This document shows, one piece after another, positions 26,524-35,238 of a stretch of 38,860 nucleotides of DNA; position 1 is the stretch's first letter, and each line of letters opens with the position of its first letter. Made by a program: the position numbers and the translations under genes. The notes below the pieces were generated by a model. That model was not told the DNA's origin and made no database searches. It worked only from the letters and a program-made list of their open reading frames with translations. The stretch lies in NCBI GenBank assembly GCA_018662825.1, contig JABJFI010000087.1, positions 1 to 38,860 of the forward strand, in the 5' to 3' direction. This DNA comes from Methanobacteriota archaeon. Its GTDB lineage: Archaea > Thermoplasmatota > Poseidoniia > Poseidoniales > Poseidoniaceae.

Positions 26524-28512
26524 TTAATTGAACAATGAATCATTCCATGAGACTATGGTTCCCATGAATGCTGAAGCAGCAACGGTTAATGGGCTTGCTA
26601 GGTATAGTTTACCCGGCCCAGAACGTCCTTGGAAATTCCGATTTATTGCCGAAACTGTAACTTGTTCCGGAGTAATCGATACGCCCGGTCCTGCACCAAT
26701 ACAAGCACCACACCCAGGGTCGATGAGTTTGACACCAACCCTCGAAAACAAATCATGCCAACCCTGCTTTACTGCCAAGTCTTTGACAATACCAGAGCCG
26801 TATTGAATGTAGAAATCCACTCCTTCTTTGACGACCAAACCAGCATCTTCAGCGGCTTGGCACACTAGTGCATAATAGGCCACATCGTCGGCTTTTCCAG
26901 CAGTGCATGACCCGCCATATGCAATATTGATAGCAACCTCTCCGATATCAGCAATATTTGCGCCATTTGTTGGGTCACTTGGAATCCCTTTGTCAGGGTC
27001 TCCAGGATGAGCGACCATGGGTTGAATTTGAGACATATCAATGATATGTACGCCACCATGGTATTCGGCCCCTTCATCGGCTTGGACCGAGAGGCTTCTT
27101 TGCGTATCTCTATCTAGGTGAGGTTGTGATTGAATCATCCATTCAAACAGCAAGTCATCGGCTTCACAGATTCCAGTTCGACCCGAACATTCTGTAGCCA
27201 TGTTGCACAAAGTCGCCCGTTCATCGATAGAGAGACTTGCTAAACCATCACCTCCAAATTCCATGCTCCGATTCAAAGTCAATTCCTCACGTGCATGGTC
27301 GGCAAGGATGTAAAGGATGACGTCTTTAGCAGTACATCCAGGTGCGAGCATGCCCTTTAATTCAAATCGAATTGATTCTGGAACTTTGACGAAGGTAAAT
27401 CCAGAGCTTACCAAATTTGCGTATTCGGTTGCACCAACGCCCCATGTAAGGGCATTTGAAGCGCCACCCATGCAAGTATGCGAATCGGTGGCTTGGATGA
27501 AGTCGCCAACTTCGATGAATTCTTCACGAGCGACTTGATGACAGATTCCAGGCGAGACGCCATCTTTGGCAGAATAGTCTCGAACCGAGGTATGCTTTTG
27601 GAATTCAATTTGTAAATCTCGTAATGTTTGGACTTTATCCATATATTGGACAAACTTTGGATTGTGATGGGCATACAGCAAATGGTCCTCAAAAACAGCA
27701 AATTTACTCGGGTTTGGTAAGAAATAGTCTTCACCATATTCATTTTGAAGGAAAGTGTGGACTTGAGCAGTTGTGAATTCATGAGAGTATCCACCTTGAA
27801 CTTCGGCGATAACGGGGTCGCCCGGTTTTACACACTGCCTCTCATCTTGTCCAACAAGATTTCGGGCAATGATTTTCTCAGCCATAGTCATTGGACGTGA
27901 AGGGGTGTCAATCGAAGGAAGTACAATCTCTTTTGATTTGAGTGCTTTCGCAAATGCAAACAAACCACCTTTTTCAAGAATAATTTGTGTTACTTCATCA
28001 TAACGCGTTGTGAATTCTTCAAGAGCGATACTTTCGCCATTTTGCAACCGTTCAAGCATCGCATGGTCGCCCATTAGCTGGCCGAGATTGATGTTATTTT
28101 GCTGATGAATAGGAGCAAAGGAAGCAGCAATCACAATATTGATTCCAGCCCATCGTTCACATTGGGGTGCAGTTTCTCGAGACGACCCAGTACCTTTTCG
28201 TTGTCCGGAAACAATTACTTCAAAATTGCCGTTTTTCAATGCGTTTTCATTGAATACTCGAATGCCATCATGCATCAAACCAGCATAAGCATTTTTTGCA
28301 ATCTCAACAGGGTCGTGATCAAAACAAACCCATGCAGGAGTCATAACATCGGTGTTAATGTCATCAAGTAAGTCATCAATGGCCAAATCCTCCATTTTCA
28401 AATTGAGGCCATGGTACAATTGTTGTTTGATAAGATCAAGATCCTTGGTAAGGAAGAGAACCCTTTTTTCAGGATCGAGGGTGATTTTTGCCGGCGGCCA
28501 GTCCTCTCTCAT
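26524..28512 (-). CDS. Aconitase-family hydro-lyase, swivel domain fused before the catalytic domains
   Basis: A single 662-residue chain with the small-subunit swivel domain first (about 45-165, containing DDINTDVMTPAW and the substrate loop GTGSSRETAP), then the large catalytic domains (about 205-662). The [4Fe-4S] cysteines are C536 (GGSCTAGK), C601 and C604 (DPGCGACIG). ATDSHTCMGG and NRNFQGRSG are also conserved. Substrate could be citrate/isocitrate, 3-isopropylmalate or a related hydroxy acid; the sequence does not decide. The order matches AcnB without its HEAT domain. It begins at an ATG preceded on the coding strand by nine consecutive G residues, with no other upstream gene nearby. 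Confidence 0.9.
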   Translation of the reverse strand: MREDWPPAKITLDPEKRVLFLTKDLDLIKQQLYHGLNLKMEDLAIDDLLDDINTDVMTPAWVCFDHDPVEIAKNAYAGLMHDGIRVFNENALKNGNFEVIVSGQRKGTGSSRETAPQCERWAGINIVIAASFAPIHQQNNINLGQLMGDHAMLERLQNGESIALEEFTTRYDEVTQIILEKGGLFAFAKALKSKEIVLPSIDTPSRPMTMAEKIIARNLVGQDERQCVKPGDPVIAEVQGGYSHEFTTAQVHTFLQNEYGEDYFLPNPSKFAVFEDHLLYAHHNPKFVQYMDKVQTLRDLQIEFQKHTSVRDYSAKDGVSPGICHQVAREEFIEVGDFIQATDSHTCMGGASNALTWGVGATEYANLVSSGFTFVKVPESIRFELKGMLAPGCTAKDVILYILADHAREELTLNRSMEFGGDGLASLSIDERATLCNMATECSGRTGICEADDLLFEWMIQSQPHLDRDTQRSLSVQADEGAEYHGGVHIIDMSQIQPMVAHPGDPDKGIPSDPTNGANIADIGEVAINIAYGGSCTAGKADDVAYYALVCQAAEDAGLVVKEGVDFYIQYGSGIVKDLAVKQGWHDLFSRVGVKLIDPGCGACIGAGPGVSITPEQVTVSAINRNFQGRSGPGKLYLASPLTVAASAFMGTIVSWNDSLFN

Positions 28513-28733
28513 GTCCCCCCCCCAACCCTTTCAAGCGTTCAGTGTTCATAACCGGTTCGGGAAAATCCCTTGGACAAAAAATCAATAATTATGGGAAAAA
28601 CATATATTTTACAAGCCACAAGTTTAAGACTAAAGTTAATTAGATTTAAATATGGTTGGATGTCGGAATATAATAAGGTTCCCTAATGAGTTGAGCGATG
28701 ATGCTCGGCAAGGGTGAGAAATGAGGAATATAT
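28513..28733. other. Divergent promoter region between aconitase-family gene and tfb
   Basis: 221 bases with no ORF. It holds a nine-C run (28515-28523) just upstream of the minus-strand start, an AT-rich block near 28593-28607 (ACATATATTTTAC) that could serve the minus-strand gene, and a second AT-rich block with a TATA box for tfb. No RNA structure was recognised. Confidence 0.6.
28645..28652 (+). promoter_or_regulatory. TATA box of the tfb gene
   Basis: TTTAAATA, flanked upstream by TAGA, lies 82 bases before the ATG. A transcript starting about 25 bases further on would have a leader of roughly 55 bases, which fits the Shine-Dalgarno-like GAGG seen before the start codon. Confidence 0.55.
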
Positions 28734-29660
28734 ATGGACGAACAACAAGTAGAAGATATCGTAAAATGCAGTGACTGTGGAAGTCGAAATTTAACCCGTG
28801 ACGAAACTCGTGGTGAAGTCATCTGTGATGACTGTGGATTGGTGTTGGAAGACAACGTAATCGACCAAGGTGCTGAATGGCGTGTATTCTCGCCAGAACA
28901 AGGCGACCAACGCGCTCGAACCGGTGCTCCAATGACTGTCATGCTCCACGACAAAGGTCTCTCGACAGATATCGATTGGCAAAACAAAGATTACTCTGGT
29001 AAAACTATTAATTCACGTTATAGATCACAATTCTACCGTATGCGTAAGTGGCAAAAGAGAAGCAGAGTTTCCAACGCTACAGAAAGAAATTTGGCTATGG
29101 CTTTGGCCGAACTTGACCGTATGGCTAGCCGCTTAGAATTGCCTAAATCTGTTCGTGAAGCAGCAGCAGTCAATTACAAGAAAGCAGTCGATAAGAGACT
29201 TATTCGTGGCCGTTCTATCGAAGGGGTCGCAGCAGCGTCCCTTTACGCGGCTTGTCGCCAATGTGGTGTGCCCCGAACTCTTGATGAAATTGGTCAAGCA
29301 TCGCGTACAGGACGAAAAGAAATTGGTAGAACTTACCGTTTTATGGTCCGTGAACTTAAAATGAAGATCATGCCAACAGGTCCAGAAGATTACATTTCTC
29401 GATTCTGTTCTGGACTTGGATTGGATGCTGAAGTAGAAGCAAAAGCATACGAACTGATCAAAGCAGCTCAAGAGAAGGAATTGACCAGTGGTCGTGGACC
29501 TACCGGAATTGCCGCCTCTATCATTTACATCGCTTCGGTTTTGTGCGGAAAGCGTAGAACTCAACGTGAAGTTGCTGAAGTTGCAGGTGTCACTGAAGTC
29601 ACTATTCGTAACCGCTACAAGGAATTGATTCAAAACCTCAACATCGAACTTGATATTTGA
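28734..29660 (+). CDS. tfb: Transcription initiation factor B (TFB)
   Basis: TFB recruits RNA polymerase to the TBP-TATA complex. The N-terminal zinc ribbon has C12, C15, C31 and C34 (CSDCG and CDDCG). The B-finger/linker region ([23 protein letters not shown]) follows. Two cyclin-like repeats begin near 115 and 210; the first ends in [15 protein letters not shown] and the second in [14 protein letters not shown]. Length (308 residues) is typical. GAGG lies seven bases before the ATG. It is probably a general factor, but archaea of this group may carry several TFB genes and only one is visible here. Confidence 0.97.
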   Translation: MDEQQVEDIVKCSDCGSRNLTRDETRGEVICDDCGLVLEDNVIDQGAEWRVFSPEQGDQRARTGAPMTVMLHDKGLSTDIDWQNKDYSGKTINSRYRSQFYRMRKWQKRSRVSNATERNLAMALAELDRMASRLELPKSVREAAAVNYKKAVDKRLIRGRSIEGVAAASLYAACRQCGVPRTLDEIGQASRTGRKEIGRTYRFMVRELKMKIMPTGPEDYISRFCSGLGLDAEVEAKAYELIKAAQEKELTSGRGPTGIAASIIYIASVLCGKRRTQREVAEVAGVTEVTIRNRYKELIQNLNIELDI

Positions 29661-29693
29661 TTTGAGGACCTGTTGAAACCTTGAGGTCTCATC

Positions 29694-31178
29694 ATGGGTA
29701 AAGAGCGTACTAAGTTGTCTGAAAGCATCTTTGAGGCAGTTGCGACAGGAATGGTTGAAGCCTTGGAACGCGGCACACTTGCATGGCCCTTGCCACAACC
29801 TCCCATGATGGATCCCGATTTCCCACCGATACAGCCTATTTCTCCAAACTCAGTTATCGAACAAGGCCTTGGAATCTTACAAATGGACCGGGCAATGTTT
29901 GAATCAAACCTCAATACGGTTGTCGATTTGATTGTACCCCACCGAATGAATCTAAGTGATGATCCATTTGCTGTTCATCAAAAATGGCTTCACCGACGTG
30001 TTGACAAAGTAGCTGAACGACTTCTCTTTACTATTGCAACCGATTGGTTGGCTCAAGCTTTTGACCAATCCGCTCCAAACACAGACCGTTGGTGGCTTGC
30101 CATATCATTGATTAACGGATTATCCACAACCCCTTACGGTCAAGCAGTGCACCAAGGATACCATCTTGTCGAATCTATTGCTCTAGCAGAGCGCCCAGGA
30201 ACATGGCATACACAACCAGATACCGGCCCTCATCAATTGGAGTGGAATCCTCATGCGGTTATTCCTCGTAATTCAGGAGTAGTAGCACACGACGCGGGAG
30301 TTGAAGCAGCCCGATGGTTAATTGAAAAATTGGAAAATGATATCCTTGAACGCCGCCTTTTGGTTATGGAATGGGCACGACTACTTATTCAACGACCTAA
30401 CTTAGTCGAACCCCTTGGGCTCGAAACACTTCTTCTTCGTCGAGCAGCAGACCCTGAAGCAGAAGTGGCAGCTAGGGTTACTCTTTGCCTTGCAAAAGCG
30501 ATTGAACATAATCGTGACTCGGGCCTTGAATTAGCAAAACGACTCCACCAGCGTGATGAAACTCTTGTCAAACGAGGAATGGCGGATGTGCTAACACGAA
30601 TGTTCCGTCGCCTTGAGTGGGATGCTGTTCCGTTTTTGGATGATATGCTTGGTGACCAAGACGAAGGCGTTCTCGCCGCAGCAAGTTCAACTGTTGGCGA
30701 CTTAAGATTCCTTGACTCGGAATTATGGGCCGATACAATGGCCAAATTAGCGCACCACCCACTCCCTATTGTTCGTCGTAATCTAGTTCCTTTTTTGCGT
30801 GATTATATCGAGCAATACCCCGAAGATGAACGCCACCTTCTTCCTCTTCTATGGCAAGATGGTGATGAGGTGGTCCGCTCTCGAATGCGTGAATTATTGA
30901 TGCGAATGGAAGAAGTTTCCCCGGACCATTTTGCTGCCCGTCTCCAAGATTTCAAACAACAAGATTGCTCGCTTGAACCGCTATGGGCCTCATTCAATCA
31001 CCGCCGCCCAGAACGAAGTCAACAATGGCAATCTTGGTTTGCTGGCGAAGGGGAACAGCCGACAGCCCCCAAAATCCGCCCAGTTCTTCAAAGCGACATG
31101 GATGATTCAGGAGATTTGCCATCTGTGAAAGATGCGTATGAACTCTTAGACCAAGAACTCGGTTTTATTGATGATTAA
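29694..31178 (+). CDS. HEAT-repeat-like protein, function unknown
   Basis: A 494-residue soluble protein. The first 210 residues are helical with Trp-rich segments (HQKWLHRRVDKVAERLLF; DRWWLAISLINGL). From about 215 to 420 come helical hairpins of HEAT/armadillo type (LLLRRAADPEAEVAARVTLCLAKAI; PFLDDMLGDQDEGVLAAASSTV; DEVVRSRMRELLMRM). The C-terminal 60 residues are polar and acidic. Such repeats usually bind protein partners; no enzyme domain is seen. GAGGT lies about seven bases before the ATG, and the gene is 33 bases after tfb, so both may be on one transcript. Confidence 0.82.
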   Translation: MGKERTKLSESIFEAVATGMVEALERGTLAWPLPQPPMMDPDFPPIQPISPNSVIEQGLGILQMDRAMFESNLNTVVDLIVPHRMNLSDDPFAVHQKWLHRRVDKVAERLLFTIATDWLAQAFDQSAPNTDRWWLAISLINGLSTTPYGQAVHQGYHLVESIALAERPGTWHTQPDTGPHQLEWNPHAVIPRNSGVVAHDAGVEAARWLIEKLENDILERRLLVMEWARLLIQRPNLVEPLGLETLLLRRAADPEAEVAARVTLCLAKAIEHNRDSGLELAKRLHQRDETLVKRGMADVLTRMFRRLEWDAVPFLDDMLGDQDEGVLAAASSTVGDLRFLDSELWADTMAKLAHHPLPIVRRNLVPFLRDYIEQYPEDERHLLPLLWQDGDEVVRSRMRELLMRMEEVSPDHFAARLQDFKQQDCSLEPLWASFNHRRPERSQQWQSWFAGEGEQPTAPKIRPVLQSDMDDSGDLPSVKDAYELLDQELGFIDD

Positions 31179-31180
31179 CA

Positions 31181-31603
31181 TCACTCTTCTTCAGATAAAG
31201 GTGCCAATGGGCCTACTGTAACGAGCCCTACATAGAAGGCATTCAATATAACCAAACTTCCAATTAATGTGATAATCATTCCCGAAGGCTCAGGCATCCA
31301 TCCTGTAATTTCGAACCATGTTGTAACTTTGACAAAGAGCAAACACCCCAGTCCAAATACCAATACATCTCTCCATGTTTCTTTAGGAGATGCCCACAAT
31401 TCTATTGTTGGCGCGACTCCTTTTCGGTCAAAAGCCCATCGAAACCAAGCCAAATAAAGGCATAACAATCCAACTAGGCCAAGCATACCTCTCGAGAACG
31501 AACGAGAGTCCCAAGGTCCTTCAGGAGTAATATCGACAAAGGATTGACCAATCAAAAGAATGCCCATGACGGCAAATCCACGCCACTCAAGAGTTCTCCC
31601 CAT
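31181..31603 (-). CDS. Small multi-TM membrane protein
   Basis: Hydrophobic segments can be read at GFAVMGILLIGQSFV, GMLGLVGLLCLYLAWFRWAF, VLVFGLGCLLFVKVTTWF and IITLIGSLVILNAFYVGLVTV, giving four TM passes in about 140 residues, with an acidic C-terminus (PLSEEE). No family was recognised. The track begins at ATG 31657, which overlaps the divergent GalU start within a shared CATG. ATG 31603 leaves a promoter gap and has AGGG just upstream, so it is preferred. It is convergent with the HEAT-like gene, two bases apart. Confidence 0.72.
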   Translation of the reverse strand: MGRTLEWRGFAVMGILLIGQSFVDITPEGPWDSRSFSRGMLGLVGLLCLYLAWFRWAFDRKGVAPTIELWASPKETWRDVLVFGLGCLLFVKVTTWFEITGWMPEPSGMIITLIGSLVILNAFYVGLVTVGPLAPLSEEE

Positions 31604-31655
31604 ATCCCTAGGCAGAGGGGCGACGCTTGAAAGCCTACGCCATCCAGCAGGTCTC

Positions 31656-32522
31656 ATGGCGGCGGTTCAAGATGCCTTACTAGTTGCTGGGGGCCTTGGT
31701 ACTCGAATGCTGCCAACCAGCGCCTCAGTGGCGAAAGAAGCACTTCCATTGGTCGATGTCCCAGCACTCATCCATCTAGCGCGTGAAGCAGTTGCTGCTG
31801 GAGTACAACGCCTTCACATCATCTCCTCTCCAAGAAAAGATTTGAACGCCTTACTTGGCGACCATGCATGGCTTCAAGAAAAGCGACCGGATTTAGACCC
31901 TCAACTATTGTCGCCGTTTGCTGATGTCGAAGTTCACCTCCACATTCAACATCAACCGCTTGGACTCGGCAACGCTATCGAATGTGCCTTAGATGATATC
32001 GAAGGGCCATTTTTGGTGTTACTTGGCGACAATATTTTGCTTGATGAACACACCTCACCTAAAGGGTTTAAACCTTCAAAAGCGAGCATGAAATTAGTAG
32101 AAAATTTCGAAAAGAATGGACTTCCTTGCGTAGGTTTATTGGCGGTAAAACAGGAAGAAGTCTCCAATTACGGTGTTGTTCGACAAGAAGGGGAACGAAT
32201 TCTTGAAATCTGTGAGAAACCTACTCCGGAAAAGGCTCCATCAAATCTTGTACTATGTGGGCGTTATTTGTTTACTTCCGACACAAAAAATTTGTTGCAA
32301 CAATATGATGTAGAAACATATGGGGAACTTCAGTCGATTGCTATTCAGCAACATTGGATGAATAATGAAGGACTCCTTGGTGTTGAACTTACTAATTTTC
32401 AATGGTATGACTCTGGCAAACCTTTGCCATGGCTCCAAGCACAGGTTGACCACGCATTACGTCGTAATGACCTCTCACCCACTTTCAGAGTATGGCTTCA
32501 AGAGCGCCTTGACCAAATCTAG
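31656..32522 (+). CDS. GalU-type UTP-glucose-1-phosphate uridylyltransferase
   Basis: A nucleotidyltransferase of the GalU group. The nucleotide loop is LVAGGLGTRMLPTSASVAKEALPLVDVPAL; the metal-binding region is LVLLGDNILLDE; the C-terminal half has SNYGVVRQEGERILEICEKP, APSNLVLCGRYLF and QWYDSGKPL. It makes UDP-glucose (or another sugar nucleotide) for glycans. The track ORF begins at 31560, but the first 32 residues lack family sequence; ATG 31656 gives 288 residues, the family length. Its stop overlaps the stop of the convergent RNase HI gene by four bases. The sugar and nucleotide specificity are inferred from family resemblance. Confidence 0.9.
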   Translation: MAAVQDALLVAGGLGTRMLPTSASVAKEALPLVDVPALIHLAREAVAAGVQRLHIISSPRKDLNALLGDHAWLQEKRPDLDPQLLSPFADVEVHLHIQHQPLGLGNAIECALDDIEGPFLVLLGDNILLDEHTSPKGFKPSKASMKLVENFEKNGLPCVGLLAVKQEEVSNYGVVRQEGERILEICEKPTPEKAPSNLVLCGRYLFTSDTKNLLQQYDVETYGELQSIAIQQHWMNNEGLLGVELTNFQWYDSGKPLPWLQAQVDHALRRNDLSPTFRVWLQERLDQI

Positions 32523-33064
32523 CGTTGGCCAGGTTTCCAAAAAGAAAGTGGAATTGGAATTTCGCCTTGCGCTTTTCGAAGAGCTAAGTGATCAGCACGC
32601 TCATTCCAACGGTGCCCACGATGGGCTTTGACATGCTCCCAAGAAAGTGTTCTTAATTCAGAAACCGCATCCCAAAGGGCTTGAACATGAGCGACTAATT
32701 CACGGTTTGCTTTGGCTTTCCAAGCACCACATGCTAGATTTCCTGCATATTGTGAATCCGCCCGAATGATAGCAGCATCAGCCCCGCCTTCGACCAAGAG
32801 CCAACGAAGAGCAGCCGCAAAGCCGGAGAGTTCGGCGGTGTTGTTTGAACCTACAGTTGCCCCAATATAATTCTCATTTGCTTCATCAGTCACAACGATA
32901 TCAGCAAATTCTTCGTGAAGTTCTCCACTACCCCTACCTAAACCGGTGTCGCCAGTGACCACTACAACCGCCCATGCAGCCGGCGTATTTTCATCGACGT
33001 TTTGGTTGCCAAGACAAGAACCATCCACATAGAGGCTCCATCTGTGTTCTGACACGCCGGTCAC
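32519..33064 (-). CDS. RNase H type I
   Basis: This is an RNase HI fold protein that cuts RNA in RNA/DNA hybrids. The four catalytic acids are visible: Asp14 (YVDGSCLGN), Glu78 (SNNTAEL), Asp103 (RADSQYA) and Asp158 (NERADHLA). A histidine in KAHRGHRWN fits the flexible catalytic His loop. An insertion (about 40-70) between the first strands makes it 181 residues, somewhat longer than E. coli RNase HI. The start is a GTG that overlaps the gcvH stop as GTGA, so translation is coupled to gcvH. The C-terminal tail ends IPLSFWKPGQR. Confidence 0.92.
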   Translation of the reverse strand: MTGVSEHRWSLYVDGSCLGNQNVDENTPAAWAVVVVTGDTGLGRGSGELHEEFADIVVTDEANENYIGATVGSNNTAELSGFAAALRWLLVEGGADAAIIRADSQYAGNLACGAWKAKANRELVAHVQALWDAVSELRTLSWEHVKAHRGHRWNERADHLALRKAQGEIPIPLSFWKPGQR

Positions 33065-33444
33065 TCGCCAATCTCTACTTTGTAACCTGCAGCATCCATC
33101 AATGATGAAACAGCATCAGGGTCTTCCAAGACCATTCGAACAATCCAACCATCGCCATAAGGAGATGTATTCATGAGTTCAGGAGTATCTTCGAGTGAAT
33201 CATTGACTGCGGTTATTTCACCAGCAAATGGAGCAAAAATCGGGGAAGCCGATTTCACTGATTCTACAATGGCAAATTCATCCATTTCACCAAGAACTTC
33301 GCCTTCAGCAGGGAGTTCAATGTAAACAATATCGGTCAAAGCATGCTGTGCATGGTCGGTAATTCCAATGATAACTTCGTCCCCTTCTACGCGCAACCAT
33401 TCATGTTCTTTGGTATAGTACTGTCCATCTGGAATATCGCTCAT
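33061..33444 (-). CDS. gcvH: Glycine cleavage system H protein
   Basis: This is the lipoyl-carrying H protein of the glycine cleavage system; lipoate is attached to Lys64 in VESVKSAS. Other family marks are YYTKEHEWLRVEGDEVIIGITDHA, VYIELPAEGE and PYGDGWIVRM. The track ORF opens 47 residues earlier with unrelated sequence; ATG 33444 has GGAG nine bases upstream and gives 127 residues, the normal length. GcvT and GcvP are not in this window. The gene is followed by RNase HI with a four-base overlap. Confidence 0.96.
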   Translation of the reverse strand: MSDIPDGQYYTKEHEWLRVEGDEVIIGITDHAQHALTDIVYIELPAEGEVLGEMDEFAIVESVKSASPIFAPFAGEITAVNDSLEDTPELMNTSPYGDGWIVRMVLEDPDAVSSLMDAAGYKVEIGE

Positions 33445-33542
33445 CTTGTTCGTCTCCGATTTGTCGAAGCATCGGTATTTGATGAAGCCACCGCCTCGGA
33501 TGTTTCTTGTCACCGTCACTTTCTCGTCAATATTGAATGGTT

Positions 33543-33552
33543 GAATATATTC
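33543..33552 (-). promoter_or_regulatory. Possible TATA element upstream of gcvH
   Basis: GAATATATTC is a perfect palindrome about 100 bases before the gcvH ATG, in the 216-base divergent gap. It could act as a TATA box or as an operator-like site; position alone does not settle which. Confidence 0.3.
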
Positions 33553-33660
33553 AAGCACTGAATAAAACCCCTTATTCATCCCCATACGCGTCGCGGTTCT
33601 TATTAGCAGAAGAAGTTCGCTTCAGAATGAAGTCAAGCGACTTCAAGGGATGGGACCCTC

Positions 33661-34017
33661 ATGAGTAGAGCATTTAGAGAAGGCGTTGCGAAAAACAAGA
33701 GAATTCATGCTCCGATTCGTCGAAGAAACTGGAGCCCAGTTCGTGACCTTCAAGGTTTGAAATCCAGAACACAAACGATTGGTTCACAAATGGGCCCATT
33801 GGTTGAAATTCCGGCAATGGTTCGTATTGAAAATGAACATTGGATATTCGAGCGAATAGAAGAGGGCGTCTTGTACAACCTTACACATAAACTGATTCTT
33901 CATGACGCTGAAGGCGAGAAGGTCATAGGTGGTACCACTGACATGCGAACTGCAATCAAAGTTGCACAATGCATGGCTGAAAAAGAAAATCGAATCATTA
34001 TGATTCAACCGATTTGA
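33661..34017 (+). CDS. Small basic protein of unknown function
   Basis: 118 residues with a strongly basic N-terminus (KNKRIHAPIRRRNWSPVRD) and a more ordered C-terminal part (VRIENEHWIFERIEEGVLYNLTHKLILHD; TDMRTAIKVAQCMAEKEN). No family was recognised. AAGGGATGGG lies shortly before the ATG. The gene is divergent from gcvH and convergent with the Sec61-beta gene, with an eight-base gap. The basic leader may bind nucleic acid or ribosome, but this is only a guess. Confidence 0.75.
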   Translation: MSRAFREGVAKNKRIHAPIRRRNWSPVRDLQGLKSRTQTIGSQMGPLVEIPAMVRIENEHWIFERIEEGVLYNLTHKLILHDAEGEKVIGGTTDMRTAIKVAQCMAEKENRIIMIQPI

Positions 34018-34025
34018 ATTAAGAT

Positions 34026-34217
34026 TCAAAACAGGTCAAGAATCCACGAAACAACGCCTTGGTTGACGAGGTAGAAGAATGTCCCAAGTCCAATACACGC
34101 TGCGTAGACTTGGAAAGGAGTAATCTTCCAAGCATCTTCTGATTCTTCATCAAAATATCGAATAAGACCTGCAGCCTGTTGGATACCGCTGCCATCGGAT
34201 TTCTTCTTTGAAGCCAT
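34026..34217 (-). CDS. Sec61-beta (archaeal SecG-like) translocon subunit
   Basis: A 63-residue tail-anchored subunit of the SecYEG/Sec61 protein-export channel. The short cytoplasmic part has the diagnostic SGIQQAAGLIRYFDEESEDAW followed by KITPFQVY and one TM segment (ACIGLGTFFYLVNQGVVSWI). The track begins at a TTG; ATG 34217 starts MASKKKSDG and fits the family. The export of the giant surface protein in this window would need this channel. Confidence 0.93.
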   Translation of the reverse strand: MASKKKSDGSGIQQAAGLIRYFDEESEDAWKITPFQVYAACIGLGTFFYLVNQGVVSWILDLF

Positions 34218-34273
34218 GTGGACCAATCTCTGCGAGTTGCCACCCCTTTATCAACGCGACGCGGCACAACAAA

Positions 34274-35137
34274 CTACTCTTCTTCATGATTTGAAGTCAA
34301 ATCAACGAATGAAATCTCTTCATCAATGGACTCTTGGTCAAGGATTTTCCCCTGTGGAGTTTCATACAAATTCTCTGTTGAATGCACAGCGCTACCTTCA
34401 GGGTCTGCCTCAATGAAGTATGCTTCTGCCCGAGCGATAGCACGCTCAAAACCAGGAGCATTTCCGTCGGCAAGGGCACCTTTCGCCACCTCTAGATCAT
34501 ATTGAGCACTTTCAATAGACCTCTTCGCTTGTTCGGCAGTCCAATTCTTAGAATCACTCGTGCTCTTGATGCGCTTTTGAACAACTTTACCTTGTTCTTC
34601 AACCATGAATATTTGCTCATCGAATATCGAACGTGCAGTCTCAATAGCCCCCTTCCATGCCAGTTCATTCGTTTTGAGAGATACTCCCCCATCTTGTTTT
34701 GAGAGGTATTTCAAAGCAGAAGAGGAATGGAAAAACTCCCATGGCCGATGCCCGAGTGAGGCAGATAGGTCGAATAAGAGCCGAGCGTAAGATTCAGGCG
34801 AACCCTTGAGTTCGATTCGGTTGAGATAGCCTGAATTGAATAATCCTAAACCCCAATAAGAATCTGAAGAAATTATGAGTTGAAGCCCCCCACTCTGAGT
34901 TTTGAAAGTCCATTTTTGTTCATTAAATTTCGGTGGTTTGGAGAAGTGAGGAGTTTCAGGGTGGTCTAAATAGGCTAATGTATTGGTCGCAACATCCCCA
35001 AGGTACACAACTTTACTCGGTAGACGAAAGGATTTCGGCCTTAGATAATTAGTATCGTTTTCAACGCGGTGATTGGCTTTTGCATGGCCAACCTGTGCAT
35101 AGACAACCAGTACGCTCTCGCCCCCCCGGTTGCCCAT
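34274..35137 (-). CDS. Hypothetical soluble protein
   Basis: I do not recognise this protein of about 287 residues. The N-terminal 130 residues look like an alpha/beta domain (GGESVLVVYAQVGHAKANHR; GGLQLIISSDSYWGLGLF), and the C-terminal third is helical (WTAEQAKRSIESAQYDLEVAKGAL; FERAIARAEAYFIEADPEG) with an acidic end. ATG 35137 sits two bases after GGTGA; the track start at 35143 is the GTG within that site. It lies about 60 bases upstream of the Sec61-beta start, on the same strand. Confidence 0.72.
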   Translation of the reverse strand: MGNRGGESVLVVYAQVGHAKANHRVENDTNYLRPKSFRLPSKVVYLGDVATNTLAYLDHPETPHFSKPPKFNEQKWTFKTQSGGLQLIISSDSYWGLGLFNSGYLNRIELKGSPESYARLLFDLSASLGHRPWEFFHSSSALKYLSKQDGGVSLKTNELAWKGAIETARSIFDEQIFMVEEQGKVVQKRIKSTSDSKNWTAEQAKRSIESAQYDLEVAKGALADGNAPGFERAIARAEAYFIEADPEGSAVHSTENLYETPQGKILDQESIDEEISFVDLTSNHEEE

Positions 35138-35238
35138 GTTCACCGGGTTTCTTCTAACCTCATCAATTCAACCCCTCTTGAAAATGAGTCGAGAGAAGAA
35201 TTGATGTGATGCACCGGTATGGGGTGGTTGGTGGGCCT

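Noticed and set aside
31560-31655. 32-residue extension of the GalU-like protein
   Set aside because: It reads through the opposite-strand membrane protein gene and has no family sequence; ATG 31656 gives the expected start.
33445-33585. N-terminal extension of GcvH in the ORF track
   Set aside because: GcvH family sequence begins at residue 48, and the ATG there has a GGAG site; the extension contains a palindromic AT-rich element more like a promoter.
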